Part shown: piece after piece, positions 7,479-15,165 of the stretch
Numbering within the stretch: the first letter of the stretch is position 1
Layout of the letters: each line of letters begins with the position of its first letter
Assembly (NCBI GenBank): GCA_046542305.1
Contig: JBKHBQ010000073.1
Location: forward strand, 1-15,263
Source of the DNA: JBKHBQ01 sp046542305
GTDB lineage: Bacteria > Bacteroidota > Bacteroidia > Bacteroidales > 4484-276
Direction: 5' to 3'
Length of the DNA stretch: 15,263 nucleotides
The notes under the pieces: model-generated
Seen by the model: the letters and a program-made list of their open reading frames with translations, nothing else
Told to the model about the DNA's origin: nothing
The model's database searches: none
Position numbers and translations under genes: made by a program

Positions 7479-8381
7479 CTATGGCACTTCCTGTCCGGCC
7501 GATGCCGTCCAGATTCTGAACCATTCATCCCGGGAGAGTTCTAATTCCAAAGCGCCTGCAGCTCCGCGTATCCTGTGTAAATTTCCCGTTCCCAGCACGG
7601 GGATGATGCCGGCAGGATGTTTCAACAGCCATGCAAGCGCCACCTGGTCTATGGCGGCATGATGTTCAGATGCGATCTCACCAAGCACGGTTCGAAGAGC
7701 TTTTTCCCGTTCGGATTCGCCGCTGAAAAGCGTGCCACCTCCAAATGGGGACCATGCCATTGGGCGGATGTCAATTTTCTGGCACTGATCCAGGGTGCCG
7801 TCGTGAAGTGCATTCATCTGCAGTACCGATACCTCCACCTGGTTGGTCACCAACTGAAAATGCAGGTGCGACTGCAACAGTTCAAACTGAAACGGCGTAA
7901 AATTCGATACGCCAAAATACCTAACTTTGCCGTTTTCACGCAACTCATCAAAAGCTTCCGCTACCCTGGCAGCATTCATCAGCGGGTCGGGGCGATGGAT
8001 AAGCAGCAAATCCAGGTGATTGGTGTGCAGGTTTTTCAGCGAAGTTTCCACCGAGGCAAGAATATGCTCCTTGGAAGTATCGTACCCATGAAACCGGTTT
8101 TTGGGCCTGGTTTCAGATATCAGTTTAATGCCGCACTTGCTCACCAACTCCATTTTTTGACGAAGCTCCGGCTTTTCTTTCAGCGCCCGGCCAAAGATTT
8201 CTTCACACGTATAGTCGCCATAAATATCAGCATGATCAAAGGTGGTAAAACCCATTTCAATGGCTTCTTCCAGAAAACCGACAAGCTGATCGGTATTCAG
8301 ATTCCAGGTGTTGAGCCGCCACATGCCAAGGGCGATTCTTGAAAATTCGGGGCCGGTACTCGTAAGTGAAATTCTTTCCAT
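7479..8381 (-). CDS. ydhF: Aldo/keto reductase, YdhF-type oxidoreductase
   Basis: A 300-residue NAD(P)H-dependent oxidoreductase with a TIM-barrel fold, starting at the ATG at 8381. An upstream TTG would add 22 residues with no family similarity, so it was not used. The sequence resembles E. coli YdhF along its whole length, from the N-terminal GPEFSR to the C-terminal ending in VP, including HADIYG, LVSKCGI, LDLLLIHRPDPLM, VRYFGVSNFTP, TNQVEVS and IRPMAWSPFGGG. The aldo/keto reductase tetrad is complete: D49, Y54, K82 and H129. The expected reaction is reduction of a carbonyl group with NADPH in the cytoplasm; the natural substrate of YdhF proteins is not established. The gene stands alone: divergent from the Asp-box protein and 117 bp from the FISUMP gene downstream. 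A candidate promoter lies just upstream of its start. Confidence 0.9.
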   Translation of the reverse strand: MERISLTSTGPEFSRIALGMWRLNTWNLNTDQLVGFLEEAIEMGFTTFDHADIYGDYTCEEIFGRALKEKPELRQKMELVSKCGIKLISETRPKNRFHGYDTSKEHILASVETSLKNLHTNHLDLLLIHRPDPLMNAARVAEAFDELRENGKVRYFGVSNFTPFQFELLQSHLHFQLVTNQVEVSVLQMNALHDGTLDQCQKIDIRPMAWSPFGGGTLFSGESEREKALRTVLGEIASEHHAAIDQVALAWLLKHPAGIIPVLGTGNLHRIRGAAGALELELSRDEWFRIWTASAGQEVP

Positions 8382-8395
8382 AAATGCTTTTCTCA

Positions 8396-8403
8396 CAAAG
8401 ATA
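8396..8403 (-). promoter_or_regulatory. Candidate -7 element for the aldo/keto reductase
   Basis: TATCTTTG on the minus strand matches TAnnTTTG exactly. A TTA, one base off the usual TTG, lies 20 bases upstream. Transcription would start near 8389, only about 8 bases before the ATG at 8381, so the leader would be very short. The call rests mainly on one motif. Confidence 0.35.
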
Positions 8404-8703
8404 AACTTCTGAATTAATTTATTTAACTGACATCGTTTATCAACCAATCGGGATTATCCGGAAGCCGGTGAACGGAATAAAACGGAAACAATAAATTGGT
8501 AAAATCCTGATGAAAATATCTGATATTCAGTTAAGATTTTTCTTGTAAACATCTGCAATCAAGTTTAATACTTCCACAAATGTATAGAATCGGGGGCAAT
8601 TTTTTAAGAACATGCACAAAATCGGAGGCAAATGGGCCTGCCGGTAAACCGGTAAATGTTTTATGTCCCTTTAATTCTGGGGTTCATATTGAATATGATT
8701 TTC

Positions 8704-8711
8704 TATTTTTG
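8704..8711 (+). promoter_or_regulatory. Candidate -7 element for the Asp-box protein
   Basis: TATTTTTG matches the TAnnTTTG consensus exactly, 48 bases before the chosen ATG at 8760. No good TTG lies at the expected -33 distance, only a TTG 12 bases upstream that is too close. The expected leader is about 40 bases. Confidence 0.4.
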
Positions 8712-8759
8712 TTTTTCACATATTTCAAACACAAACTGGTTCAACTAAAAATTACAATT

Positions 8760-11700
8760 ATGCGAAGAAATTCACCGGGGATCTTGCTGATGATCCTGCT
8801 CCTGGGTCTTGCTTTTGGTTCTGCAGCTCAGAAAGACAGCGACAGCCTTTTCACTTCAGGCACCTTCAGCGCCTTAAAATTCAGAAACATCGGACCGGCG
8901 TTTATGTCGGGAAGGATCGCCGATATTGCCATTCATCCCGAAGATTACAGCACATGGTATGTGGCAGTAGGATCGGGCGGTGTGTGGAAAACCGAAAACA
9001 GCGGCACCACCTGGGAACCTGTTTTCGATGATCAGAAATCCTATTCCATTGGCTGTGTTACGGTGGATCCTGACAATCCTAACACGGTGTGGGTTGGCAC
9101 CGGCGAAAATGTCGGCGGCCGTCATGTAGGGTATGGTGATGGCGTGTACAAAAGTGACGACGGCGGAAAGAGCTGGAGAAATATGGGCTTAAAGGAGTCG
9201 CAGCATATCTCGAAGATCATCGTGCACCCGGAAAATCCGGATATCGTGTGGGTGGCTGCACAGGGACCGCTCTGGTCGAAGGGCGGAGAACGCGGGCTTT
9301 ACAAATCCACCGACGGCGGAAAATCATGGAAAAAAACTTTAGGTGATGACCAATGGACCGGCGTAACCGACATTGTAATCGACCCACGCACCCCCGACAG
9401 GCTCTATGCCGCCACCTGGCAGCGCCACCGCAATGTGGCTGCCTACATGGGCGGAGGGCCCAATACCGCCATTTACCGCTCGGAAGACGGCGGAGAAAAC
9501 TGGGAGAAGCTCGAAAAGGGCCTGCCCGAATCGAACATGGGAAAGATCGGCCTGGCCATCTCGCCGCAACAGCCGGATGTGGTGTATGCCGTGATTGAAC
9601 TGGACCGGCGCAACGGCGGATTTTACCGCTCCGAAAACCGCGGCGCTTCGTGGAAAAAAATGTCAGAAACGGTTTCGGGCGGCACCGGGCCGCATTACTA
9701 TCAGGAGTTGTATGCCTCACCCCATCAGTTCGACAGGGTGTACCTGGCCGATGTCCGTTTTCAGGTTACCGATGACGGCGGGAAGAATTTCAGGAGGCTC
9801 AAGGAAACCGATAAGCATTCCGATAACCATGCACTGGCTTTCAGGCCCGATGAGCCCGAATTTTTGCTTGCCGGAACGGATGGCGGCCTTTATGTAAGTC
9901 ACGATCTTGCGGAAAACTGGCGATATATTCCGAACCTTCCGGTAACGCAATTTTACAAGCTGGCACTTGATGATGCCGAACCTTTCTACAACATTTATGG
10001 CGGCACCCAGGACAACAGCACTCAGGGCGGTCCCTCACGAACCGATAACCGGCACGGCATCCGCAATGCCGACTGGGAAGTGGTGCTGTATGCCGACGGC
10101 CATCAGCCGGCCACAGAACCGGGAAATCCCGACATCGTTTACGCCGAATGGCAGGAAGGGAACCTGGTACGGATCGACCGCACCACCGGGGAGGTAGTGT
10201 ATATTCAGCCCCAGCCGGGCGAAGGAGAGGATTATGAACGCTACAACTGGGATGCGCCGATACTTGTTAGCCCGCATCAGCCTACACGACTTTATTTTGC
10301 CTCGCAGCGTGTCTGGCGTTCGGATAACCGCGGCGATAGCTGGACTCCGGTTTCAGGTGATCTTACCAGGAACCAGGAGCGGATTGAGTTGCCTATCATG
10401 GATAAAACCTGGGGCTGGGATGCTCCATGGGATTTCAGCGCCATGTCGAATTACAATACCATTACCTCGCTGGCCGAATCGCCGCTTCAGGAGGGGCTGA
10501 TCTATGCCGGTACCGATGACGGACTGGTGAACGTAACCGAAGACGGCGGACAAAACTGGCGCCGGATTTCGGTGAGCAAAATGCCGGATGTCCCGGAAAC
10601 GGCTTTCGTGAACGACATCAAAGCCGACCTGCATGATGCAAGTACCGTGTATGTGGTCCTCGACAACCATAAATTCGGCGACCTGAATCCTTATCTGATG
10701 AAAAGTACCGACAGAGGAAAAAGCTGGAAATCCATTGCCGGAAATCTGCCTGAACGCACACTGGTGTGGCGGCTGGTGCAGGATCATGTGAATCCGGAGC
10801 TGTTGTTTGCCGCCACGGAGTTCGGAATTTATTTCACAGTGAACGGCGGGCAACACTGGACCGGATTGTCCGGCGGGGTGCCCACGATTTCCTTCCGGGA
10901 TATTGCCATCCACCGTCGGGAAAACGACCTGGTTGGTGCAACCTTTGGCCGCGGATTTTACATTCTTGACGATTATACCCCGCTTCGTAATGTTTCCGAA
11001 GAACAGCTAAAAGAAGAGGCCACGTTATTCACGCCCCGGAAAGCTTGGTGGTACATCGAACGTCCGGTGGTGAGTTTCGGCGACCGCGGATCGCAGGGCG
11101 CAGATTATTACATCGCACCCAATCCGCCGTTTGGCGCTGTATTTACGTATTATCTCAACGAAAGTTTAACTACCAACAAGCAGCAGCGGCAAAAAGCCGA
11201 AAAGAAACTCAAAAAGGAAAACAAAGACATTCCCTTCCCCGGCTGGGATGAGGTGGAAGCCGAGCGCCGGCAGGATGAACCGCAGATGATCCTTACGGTA
11301 GCCGATACCGAAGGCAATGTGATCCGCCGTATCGAAGGACCGGCAAAGAAAGGATTTCACCGTGTGGCCTGGAACCTGCGTTATCCTGCCGTGAATGCCA
11401 TAACGCTTAACAACCTGTCGTCGGAATGGGAACCCGAAGGTTTTCTTGCTGCACCGGGAACCTATACGGTGTCGCTGTCGAAAAAAGTGAATGGAGAAAT
11501 TACACGGCTGGCCGGACCGGTGGAATTCGAAGTTGTAAAAATGCATGAAGGCGCACTGGATGGTGCTTCTCCGCAGGATGTGGCAGCTTTCTGGCGCGAG
11601 ATCGAGGATGTGCGCCGTGCCACTTCGGCAGCATCCGTTCAGTTGCGTGAAGCGCAGAAAAAAGTAAAGGCCATGGAAAAAGCACTGGAGCGTTCCACGG

Positions 11701-12041
11701 CTGAACCCGGAGATCTGGACCAGCGTGTTCATGCCCTCAAGCAGCAACTATATGATCTTGATGAACAGATGTACGGCAACCGTTCGAAGCGCGAAGTGGG
11801 TGAGAAAACAAAACCATCGGTAGGCGATCGGCTGGGAACGGCCACCACCGGAACATCCAATTCCACATATGGCCCTACCCCGATGCACCGCCAAAGTCTC
11901 GATCTGGCAAAAACACAATTTGCAGATGTCAAAATCAGGCTGGTGGATATTGTCAACAACAAAATTCCGGCACTGGAGAAGGATCTGGCAAAAGCCGGCG
12001 CACCCTGGATCGAAGGCCAGCCCCTGCCGGAAGGGAAATAG
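8760..12041 (+). CDS. Secreted Asp-box (BNR/sortilin-like) beta-propeller protein
   Basis: A 1093-residue exported protein. The ATG at 8760 was chosen because a clear signal peptide follows (hydrophobic core about 8-20, probable cleavage near SAAQ); the frame stays open 60 codons upstream but without such features. Residues about 35-740 form propeller blades marked by Asp-box motifs S-x-D-x-G-x-x-W or close variants: at 78, 132, 183, 241, 291, 337 (ending in F), 380 (degenerate), 521, 593, 649 and 693. They are followed by an Ig-like segment with IEGPAKKGFHRVAWNLRYP (about 845-925) and a helical, charged C-terminus (about 940-1085). Databases usually label this family as glycosyl hydrolase or VPS10/sortilin-like. 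I see no glycosidase catalytic site, so enzymatic activity is unproven; binding or peptide processing are alternatives. No type IX secretion C-terminal domain is visible, pointing to a periplasmic location. It is monocistronic, with a strong terminator behind it. Confidence 0.9.
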   Translation: MRRNSPGILLMILLLGLAFGSAAQKDSDSLFTSGTFSALKFRNIGPAFMSGRIADIAIHPEDYSTWYVAVGSGGVWKTENSGTTWEPVFDDQKSYSIGCVTVDPDNPNTVWVGTGENVGGRHVGYGDGVYKSDDGGKSWRNMGLKESQHISKIIVHPENPDIVWVAAQGPLWSKGGERGLYKSTDGGKSWKKTLGDDQWTGVTDIVIDPRTPDRLYAATWQRHRNVAAYMGGGPNTAIYRSEDGGENWEKLEKGLPESNMGKIGLAISPQQPDVVYAVIELDRRNGGFYRSENRGASWKKMSETVSGGTGPHYYQELYASPHQFDRVYLADVRFQVTDDGGKNFRRLKETDKHSDNHALAFRPDEPEFLLAGTDGGLYVSHDLAENWRYIPNLPVTQFYKLALDDAEPFYNIYGGTQDNSTQGGPSRTDNRHGIRNADWEVVLYADGHQPATEPGNPDIVYAEWQEGNLVRIDRTTGEVVYIQPQPGEGEDYERYNWDAPILVSPHQPTRLYFASQRVWRSDNRGDSWTPVSGDLTRNQERIELPIMDKTWGWDAPWDFSAMSNYNTITSLAESPLQEGLIYAGTDDGLVNVTEDGGQNWRRISVSKMPDVPETAFVNDIKADLHDASTVYVVLDNHKFGDLNPYLMKSTDRGKSWKSIAGNLPERTLVWRLVQDHVNPELLFAATEFGIYFTVNGGQHWTGLSGGVPTISFRDIAIHRRENDLVGATFGRGFYILDDYTPLRNVSEEQLKEEATLFTPRKAWWYIERPVVSFGDRGSQGADYYIAPNPPFGAVFTYYLNESLTTNKQQRQKAEKKLKKENKDIPFPGWDEVEAERRQDEPQMILTVADTEGNVIRRIEGPAKKGFHRVAWNLRYPAVNAITLNNLSSEWEPEGFLAAPGTYTVSLSKKVNGEITRLAGPVEFEVVKMHEGALDGASPQDVAAFWREIEDVRRATSAASVQLREAQKKVKAMEKALERSTAEPGDLDQRVHALKQQLYDLDEQMYGNRSKREVGEKTKPSVGDRLGTATTGTSNSTYGPTPMHRQSLDLAKTQFADVKIRLVDIVNNKIPALEKDLAKAGAPWIEGQPLPEGK

Positions 12042-12062
12042 CGGCCTCCGGGAAAGAATCGT

Positions 12063-12097
12063 GCCCTGCAGGACCACAGCGTTCTGCAGGGCTTTTT
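12063..12097 (+). terminator. Rho-independent terminator after the Asp-box gene
   Basis: The arms GCCCTGCAGGAC (12063-12074) and GTTCTGCAGGGC (12081-12092) pair over 12 bp with one G-T wobble around the 6-base loop CACAGC, followed at once by five T residues. It starts 22 bases after the stop codon, which is the expected place for a terminator. Confidence 0.85.
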
Positions 12098-12186
12098 ACG
12101 TTTAGTTCATCAACTGTCGTTAATAAAAATTCAAAAACCTGTTTTCGCTTTAACTCATTTTCAATGTATTTTAGTCGAAATTTTTC

Positions 12187-12193
12187 GGAGGAG
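12187..12193 (+). promoter_or_regulatory. Strong Shine-Dalgarno sequence of the PIN-PhoH gene
   Basis: GGAGGAG lies 4 bases before the ATG at 12198. Strong Shine-Dalgarno sequences are uncommon in Bacteroidota, where most leaders are A-rich, so this one fixes the start and suggests efficient translation. A TATTTTAG upstream (about 12171-12178) resembles a -7 element with one mismatch. Confidence 0.7.
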
Positions 12194-12197
12194 ATAT

Positions 12198-13739
12198 ATG
12201 GCGAAGAAAAGCACCAAAGCACCCACAACAAAAGCAAAGACCACAAAAAAAACTGCTGAACCTGAAGTAAAAATTACGCCAAAAGCCACCAGGAAGAAAC
12301 CATCTGCTGTTGACAAAAAAATATCAGCAGCAGCCGATAAAAAATCAACGGAAAAGACTACTGCCAAAAGAAAGGCTACTTCATCTGACGGTGTAAAAGC
12401 CAGGGTAAAAGTGAAAGGTCACAATAAAATTTTTGTCCTCGACACCTCTGTAATCCTGTACAATCATAATTCCATCAACAGCTTCGACGACAATGATGTA
12501 GCCATCCCCATCACCGTGCTTGAGGAACTCGACCAGTTCAAGAAAGGCAACGACACCATCAATTTTGAGGCCCGCGAATTTATCAGGATCATGGACCGGC
12601 TTTCCGACAATGCTTCCCTGCAGAACTGGATTCCGCTCGAAAACGGCAACAAGGGAAAGTTCAAGGTGATCATGAACGACAAATCGGCCCAGATGAATGC
12701 CGAAGCGATTTTCGGTGAGCGCAAGAACGACCATCGCATCCTGAATGCCGCCCTGGCGCTGAAGGAAGAGTTTCCCGAGCGCAAGGTGGTGATGGTGACC
12801 AAGGACGTGAACCTGCGCATTAAAGCCAAGGCGCTGAACCTGCCGGCCGAGGATTTCCTCACGGGAAAGATCGAGAATGTGGATTCACTCTATTCAGGTA
12901 TTGCCCGGCACGAAAACGTGGATAAGCGCGGCATCGACCGGCTATACGCCGAAGGGCTCTGCGAACCTGAAGATCTCAGGATCGAAAATCCGGTGCCCAA
13001 TCAATATTTTATCCTGCAAAGCAACGGATCGTCGGCGCTGGGGTATTACAACCCGAGAAATCAACTGGTGGAGCGCATCGATAAGCACCCGGTTTCAAAA
13101 ATCCTGCCCCGCAATGCCGAGCAGGTTTTTGCCCTTCATGCCGTCACCAACCCGCACATCCGGCTGGTTACATTGCAGGGAATTGCCGGAACGGGAAAAA
13201 CACTGCTGGCACTGGCCGGAGCCTGGGACCAGCGCAGAAACTACAAGCAGATCTTTATGGCCAGGCCCATCGTGCCGCTGAGCAACAAGGACATCGGGTT
13301 TCTGCCCGGCGATGCCAAGTCAAAGATCGATCCTTACATGCAGCCGCTTTACGATAACCTGAAATTTATCCAGAACCAGTTTGGCGAACATGATAAAGAA
13401 TTTCAAAACATTACGGCAGCCATCGAAAACGAGAAGCTGCTGATTCAACCGCTGGCCTACATCCGCGGCCGGAGCATATCCAATGTATTTTTTATCGTGG
13501 ATGAAGCACAGAACCTCACGCCGCACGAAGTGAAAACCATCATCACCAGGGCAGGGGAGGGCACAAAAATTATTTTCACAGGCGACATTTACCAGATCGA
13601 TACCCCCTACCTCGATTCACAGAGTAACGGGCTCTCGTACCTGATCGACCGCATCAAGCATCATGGATTGTACGCCCACGTGCGGCTCGAAAAAGGTGAA
13701 CGCTCCGAGCTGGCCAACCTGGCCAACGAAATGCTTTAA
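12198..13739 (+). CDS. PIN-PhoH fusion: PhoH-family ATPase with N-terminal PIN nuclease domain
   Basis: A 513-residue cytoplasmic protein in three parts. Residues 1-73 form a basic, low-complexity tail (21 Lys and 3 Arg, rich in Ala and Thr). A PIN domain follows (about 77-225) with the acidic residues expected for metal-dependent RNA cleavage: D82 in FVLDTSV, E109/E110, D178 and D203 in VTKDVNLR. The PhoH ATPase domain (about 300-510) has Walker A GIAGTGKT (328-335), Walker B VFFIVDEAQ (430-438) and a TGD sensor motif (461-463). PIN-PhoH (PhoH2-type) proteins are proposed to couple RNA unwinding to RNA cleavage; some actinobacterial members have been reported to do so, but the role in Bacteroidota is not established. 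The gene is preceded by a terminator and a strong ribosome site. The lipoprotein gene follows after 4 bases, implying co-transcription. Confidence 0.94.
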   Translation: MAKKSTKAPTTKAKTTKKTAEPEVKITPKATRKKPSAVDKKISAAADKKSTEKTTAKRKATSSDGVKARVKVKGHNKIFVLDTSVILYNHNSINSFDDNDVAIPITVLEELDQFKKGNDTINFEAREFIRIMDRLSDNASLQNWIPLENGNKGKFKVIMNDKSAQMNAEAIFGERKNDHRILNAALALKEEFPERKVVMVTKDVNLRIKAKALNLPAEDFLTGKIENVDSLYSGIARHENVDKRGIDRLYAEGLCEPEDLRIENPVPNQYFILQSNGSSALGYYNPRNQLVERIDKHPVSKILPRNAEQVFALHAVTNPHIRLVTLQGIAGTGKTLLALAGAWDQRRNYKQIFMARPIVPLSNKDIGFLPGDAKSKIDPYMQPLYDNLKFIQNQFGEHDKEFQNITAAIENEKLLIQPLAYIRGRSISNVFFIVDEAQNLTPHEVKTIITRAGEGTKIIFTGDIYQIDTPYLDSQSNGLSYLIDRIKHHGLYAHVRLEKGERSELANLANEML

Positions 13740-13743
13740 TTTG

Positions 13744-14811
13744 ATGAGAACTGTAATTTACATATTGGTTCTGTGTATTCTTTTGGCCGGTTGTGCAGGA
13801 GATCCGGGCGAAAGGAAGGAAACTGTGGAGGAGATGAATTCTCCGGCTGATACGCTCATTAAAATCGACACGACTGAGATTCCGGAGGAAAATCTCAGCG
13901 AACCGCAGGAAACTGCCCCTGAGACAACTCCGGATGAAGGGATGGTTGATTACGGCGAATTTGTATTTTATCTTCCTTCGGATGCGCCGTCGCCTGTACC
14001 GGTCATTTATATTCTCGATCCGCATGCGGATGGCAACCTGCCGGTGGGCATGTACAAATCGCTGGCAGATGCATACGGTTTTGCCCTTGCCGGATCGATG
14101 CTTTCGCAGAACGGACAGACGATCGAGGAAGGATTGCAGATTTTTAGTGATATGCGTACCGAAGTCAGCCGGATTGTAAATGTCGATGAACAGCGCACCT
14201 ACATCCTTGGATTTTCCGGTGGCGCAAGGGCCGCGTTTTATTTTGCCATGGATTTTCCGGATATTGCCTGTGTAATTGGTGCCGGAGCAGGTTTTCCTCA
14301 GGCCGAATATATTGACAAAGGGAATTTCGATTACATCGGAATGGTGGGAAACGCCGATTTCAACCTGAATGAATTGCTGAATACCGAAAGGAAACTTTCC
14401 AAAAGCGGATTCAATACCACACTCATTACCTTCGACGGCGGACATCACTGGCCGCAGCCGGAAGTGATGCAGGAGGCTTTCCTGATCCTCAATCTTAACG
14501 CCATGAAGAGCGGAACACTTGCCGCGGATCATCAGATTATCGCGCAAGCATATAACCTCTACGATGAAAAGATCGCAGAACTGCGGAATGCAGAGTGGCA
14601 TTTCGGAGCTGAACAGCTAACCGGTCGTGCCATCAACGTACTGGATGAACTTACCGATACGGAATCCTTCGGGCAGATTGCTGCAGAGATCAAACAAAAT
14701 CCCGAATACAACCGGCAACTGAAGGAGCGTGTGAATTACCTTCAAAAGGAAATGGGCCGGCAATATGTGTTTATGACTTCTTTTACCAGCCGTGATCCGA
14801 ACTGGTGGTAA
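13744..14811 (+). CDS. Alpha/beta-hydrolase-like lipoprotein, probably truncated by an in-frame stop
   Basis: A 355-residue predicted lipoprotein. The ATG at 13744 gives a signal peptide with lipobox LAGC (lipidated C17), while the open frame upstream overlaps the PhoH gene and was rejected. An acidic, proline-rich linker (about 20-66) leads to an alpha/beta-hydrolase-like domain: strand VPVIYILDPHAD, nucleophile elbow GFSGGAR with S158, and DGGHHWP with H234/H235 as likely catalytic His. This resembles esterase or PHB-depolymerase-type hydrolases; the substrate is unknown. Residues 255-355 are helical and end abruptly in DPNWW. The same frame continues after the TAA (14809-14811) with sequence of the same character, so the intact protein is probably 473 positions long and the TAA a nonsense change, for example AAA to TAA. 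The hydrolase domain itself is complete and may be functional alone. Confidence 0.72.
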   Translation: MRTVIYILVLCILLAGCAGDPGERKETVEEMNSPADTLIKIDTTEIPEENLSEPQETAPETTPDEGMVDYGEFVFYLPSDAPSPVPVIYILDPHADGNLPVGMYKSLADAYGFALAGSMLSQNGQTIEEGLQIFSDMRTEVSRIVNVDEQRTYILGFSGGARAAFYFAMDFPDIACVIGAGAGFPQAEYIDKGNFDYIGMVGNADFNLNELLNTERKLSKSGFNTTLITFDGGHHWPQPEVMQEAFLILNLNAMKSGTLAADHQIIAQAYNLYDEKIAELRNAEWHFGAEQLTGRAINVLDELTDTESFGQIAAEIKQNPEYNRQLKERVNYLQKEMGRQYVFMTSFTSRDPNWW

Positions 14812-14862
14812 ACCGAGGTTCAGAAATTGTTTGAGCCGGCGGCCGTACGTGAAGAGGAGCTC

Positions 14863-15165
14863 ATGAACAAGCGCCTGATTTCTTATCTTGGGCTTTTGGC
14901 TTATATGATGACCAACCGCGCCGTTCAGGAAAATAACCTTGAGGCCGCCGAAAAAGGCGCTGCCATATACCGGCTGGTCGAGCCGCTTAACCCTGAACAT
15001 GCCTACCTCAGCGCCATGATCAAAATGAAACGGGATGATCCCGAAGGCGCTTTAAAATTTCTTGAACAAGCGGTGATGCTGGGATTTACGGACCGGGAGC
15101 GGATATTTAATGAACCGGCATTTGCGCCCATCAGTAACCGTGAAGAATTCATAAACCTGCTCTGA
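14863..15165 (+). CDS. TPR-like helical fragment, probable C-terminus of the interrupted lipoprotein
   Basis: A frame of 100 codons from the ATG at 14863 that lies in the same frame as the hydrolase lipoprotein and is separated from it only by the TAA at 14809-14811. Sequence between the stop and this ATG (14812-14862) reads as normal protein (TEVQKLFEP then a charged helix), so the true coding region very likely runs straight through. The tail has helix-turn-helix units typical of tetratricopeptide repeats: NNLEAAEKGAAIYRLVEPLNP, EHAYLSAMIKMKRDDPEGAL and KFLEQAVMLGFTD. It has no signal peptide, so a separately translated product would remain cytoplasmic. AGGAG (14855-14859) lies 3 bases before the ATG, so re-initiation is possible but tightly spaced. 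It may be simply part of a pseudogene covering 13744-15165. Confidence 0.6.
   Translation: MNKRLISYLGLLAYMMTNRAVQENNLEAAEKGAAIYRLVEPLNPEHAYLSAMIKMKRDDPEGALKFLEQAVMLGFTDRERIFNEPAFAPISNREEFINLL

Larger units (their letters stand above)
8382..8759. other. 378-bp divergent intergenic region
   Basis: This AT-rich stretch separates the divergently transcribed aldo/keto reductase and Asp-box protein. It holds a candidate promoter on each strand (8396-8403 minus, 8704-8711 plus), a small dyad AATATC-T-GATATT (8515-8527), and a tandem duplication of CCGGTAAA (8641-8656). A 60-codon open extension of the Asp-box frame (8580-8759) has no signal-peptide character and is better read as untranslated leader. 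I see no gene, RNA or mobile element in it. Confidence 0.6.

Noticed and set aside
7617..8342. A 241-codon open frame on the plus strand opposite the aldo/keto reductase
   Set aside because: The minus-strand protein has a complete reductase tetrad and full-length family similarity; the plus-strand translation has no family features.
8382..8447. Upstream extension of the aldo/keto reductase from a TTG at 8447
   Set aside because: It adds 22 residues absent from the family and would cover the candidate -7 element; the ATG at 8381 fits the YdhF N-terminus.
8580..8759. Upstream extension of the Asp-box protein by 60 codons
   Set aside because: It would bury the signal peptide starting at 8760, contains the candidate promoter element, and has no protein-like character.
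9217..9720. A 167-codon minus-strand open frame inside the Asp-box gene
   Set aside because: The translation is Arg/Pro/Cys-rich low-quality sequence typical of antisense frames over GC-rich coding DNA, and the plus-strand Asp-box motifs are clear.
13663..13743. Extension of the lipoprotein frame back into the PhoH gene
   Set aside because: It would overlap the PhoH coding region by 77 bases and hide the lipoprotein signal peptide that begins at the ATG at 13744.
13654..14601. A 315-codon open frame on the minus strand opposite the lipoprotein gene
   Set aside because: It has no recognisable domain or signal peptide, overlaps the lipoprotein and PhoH genes antisense, and looks like a shadow of their codon use.
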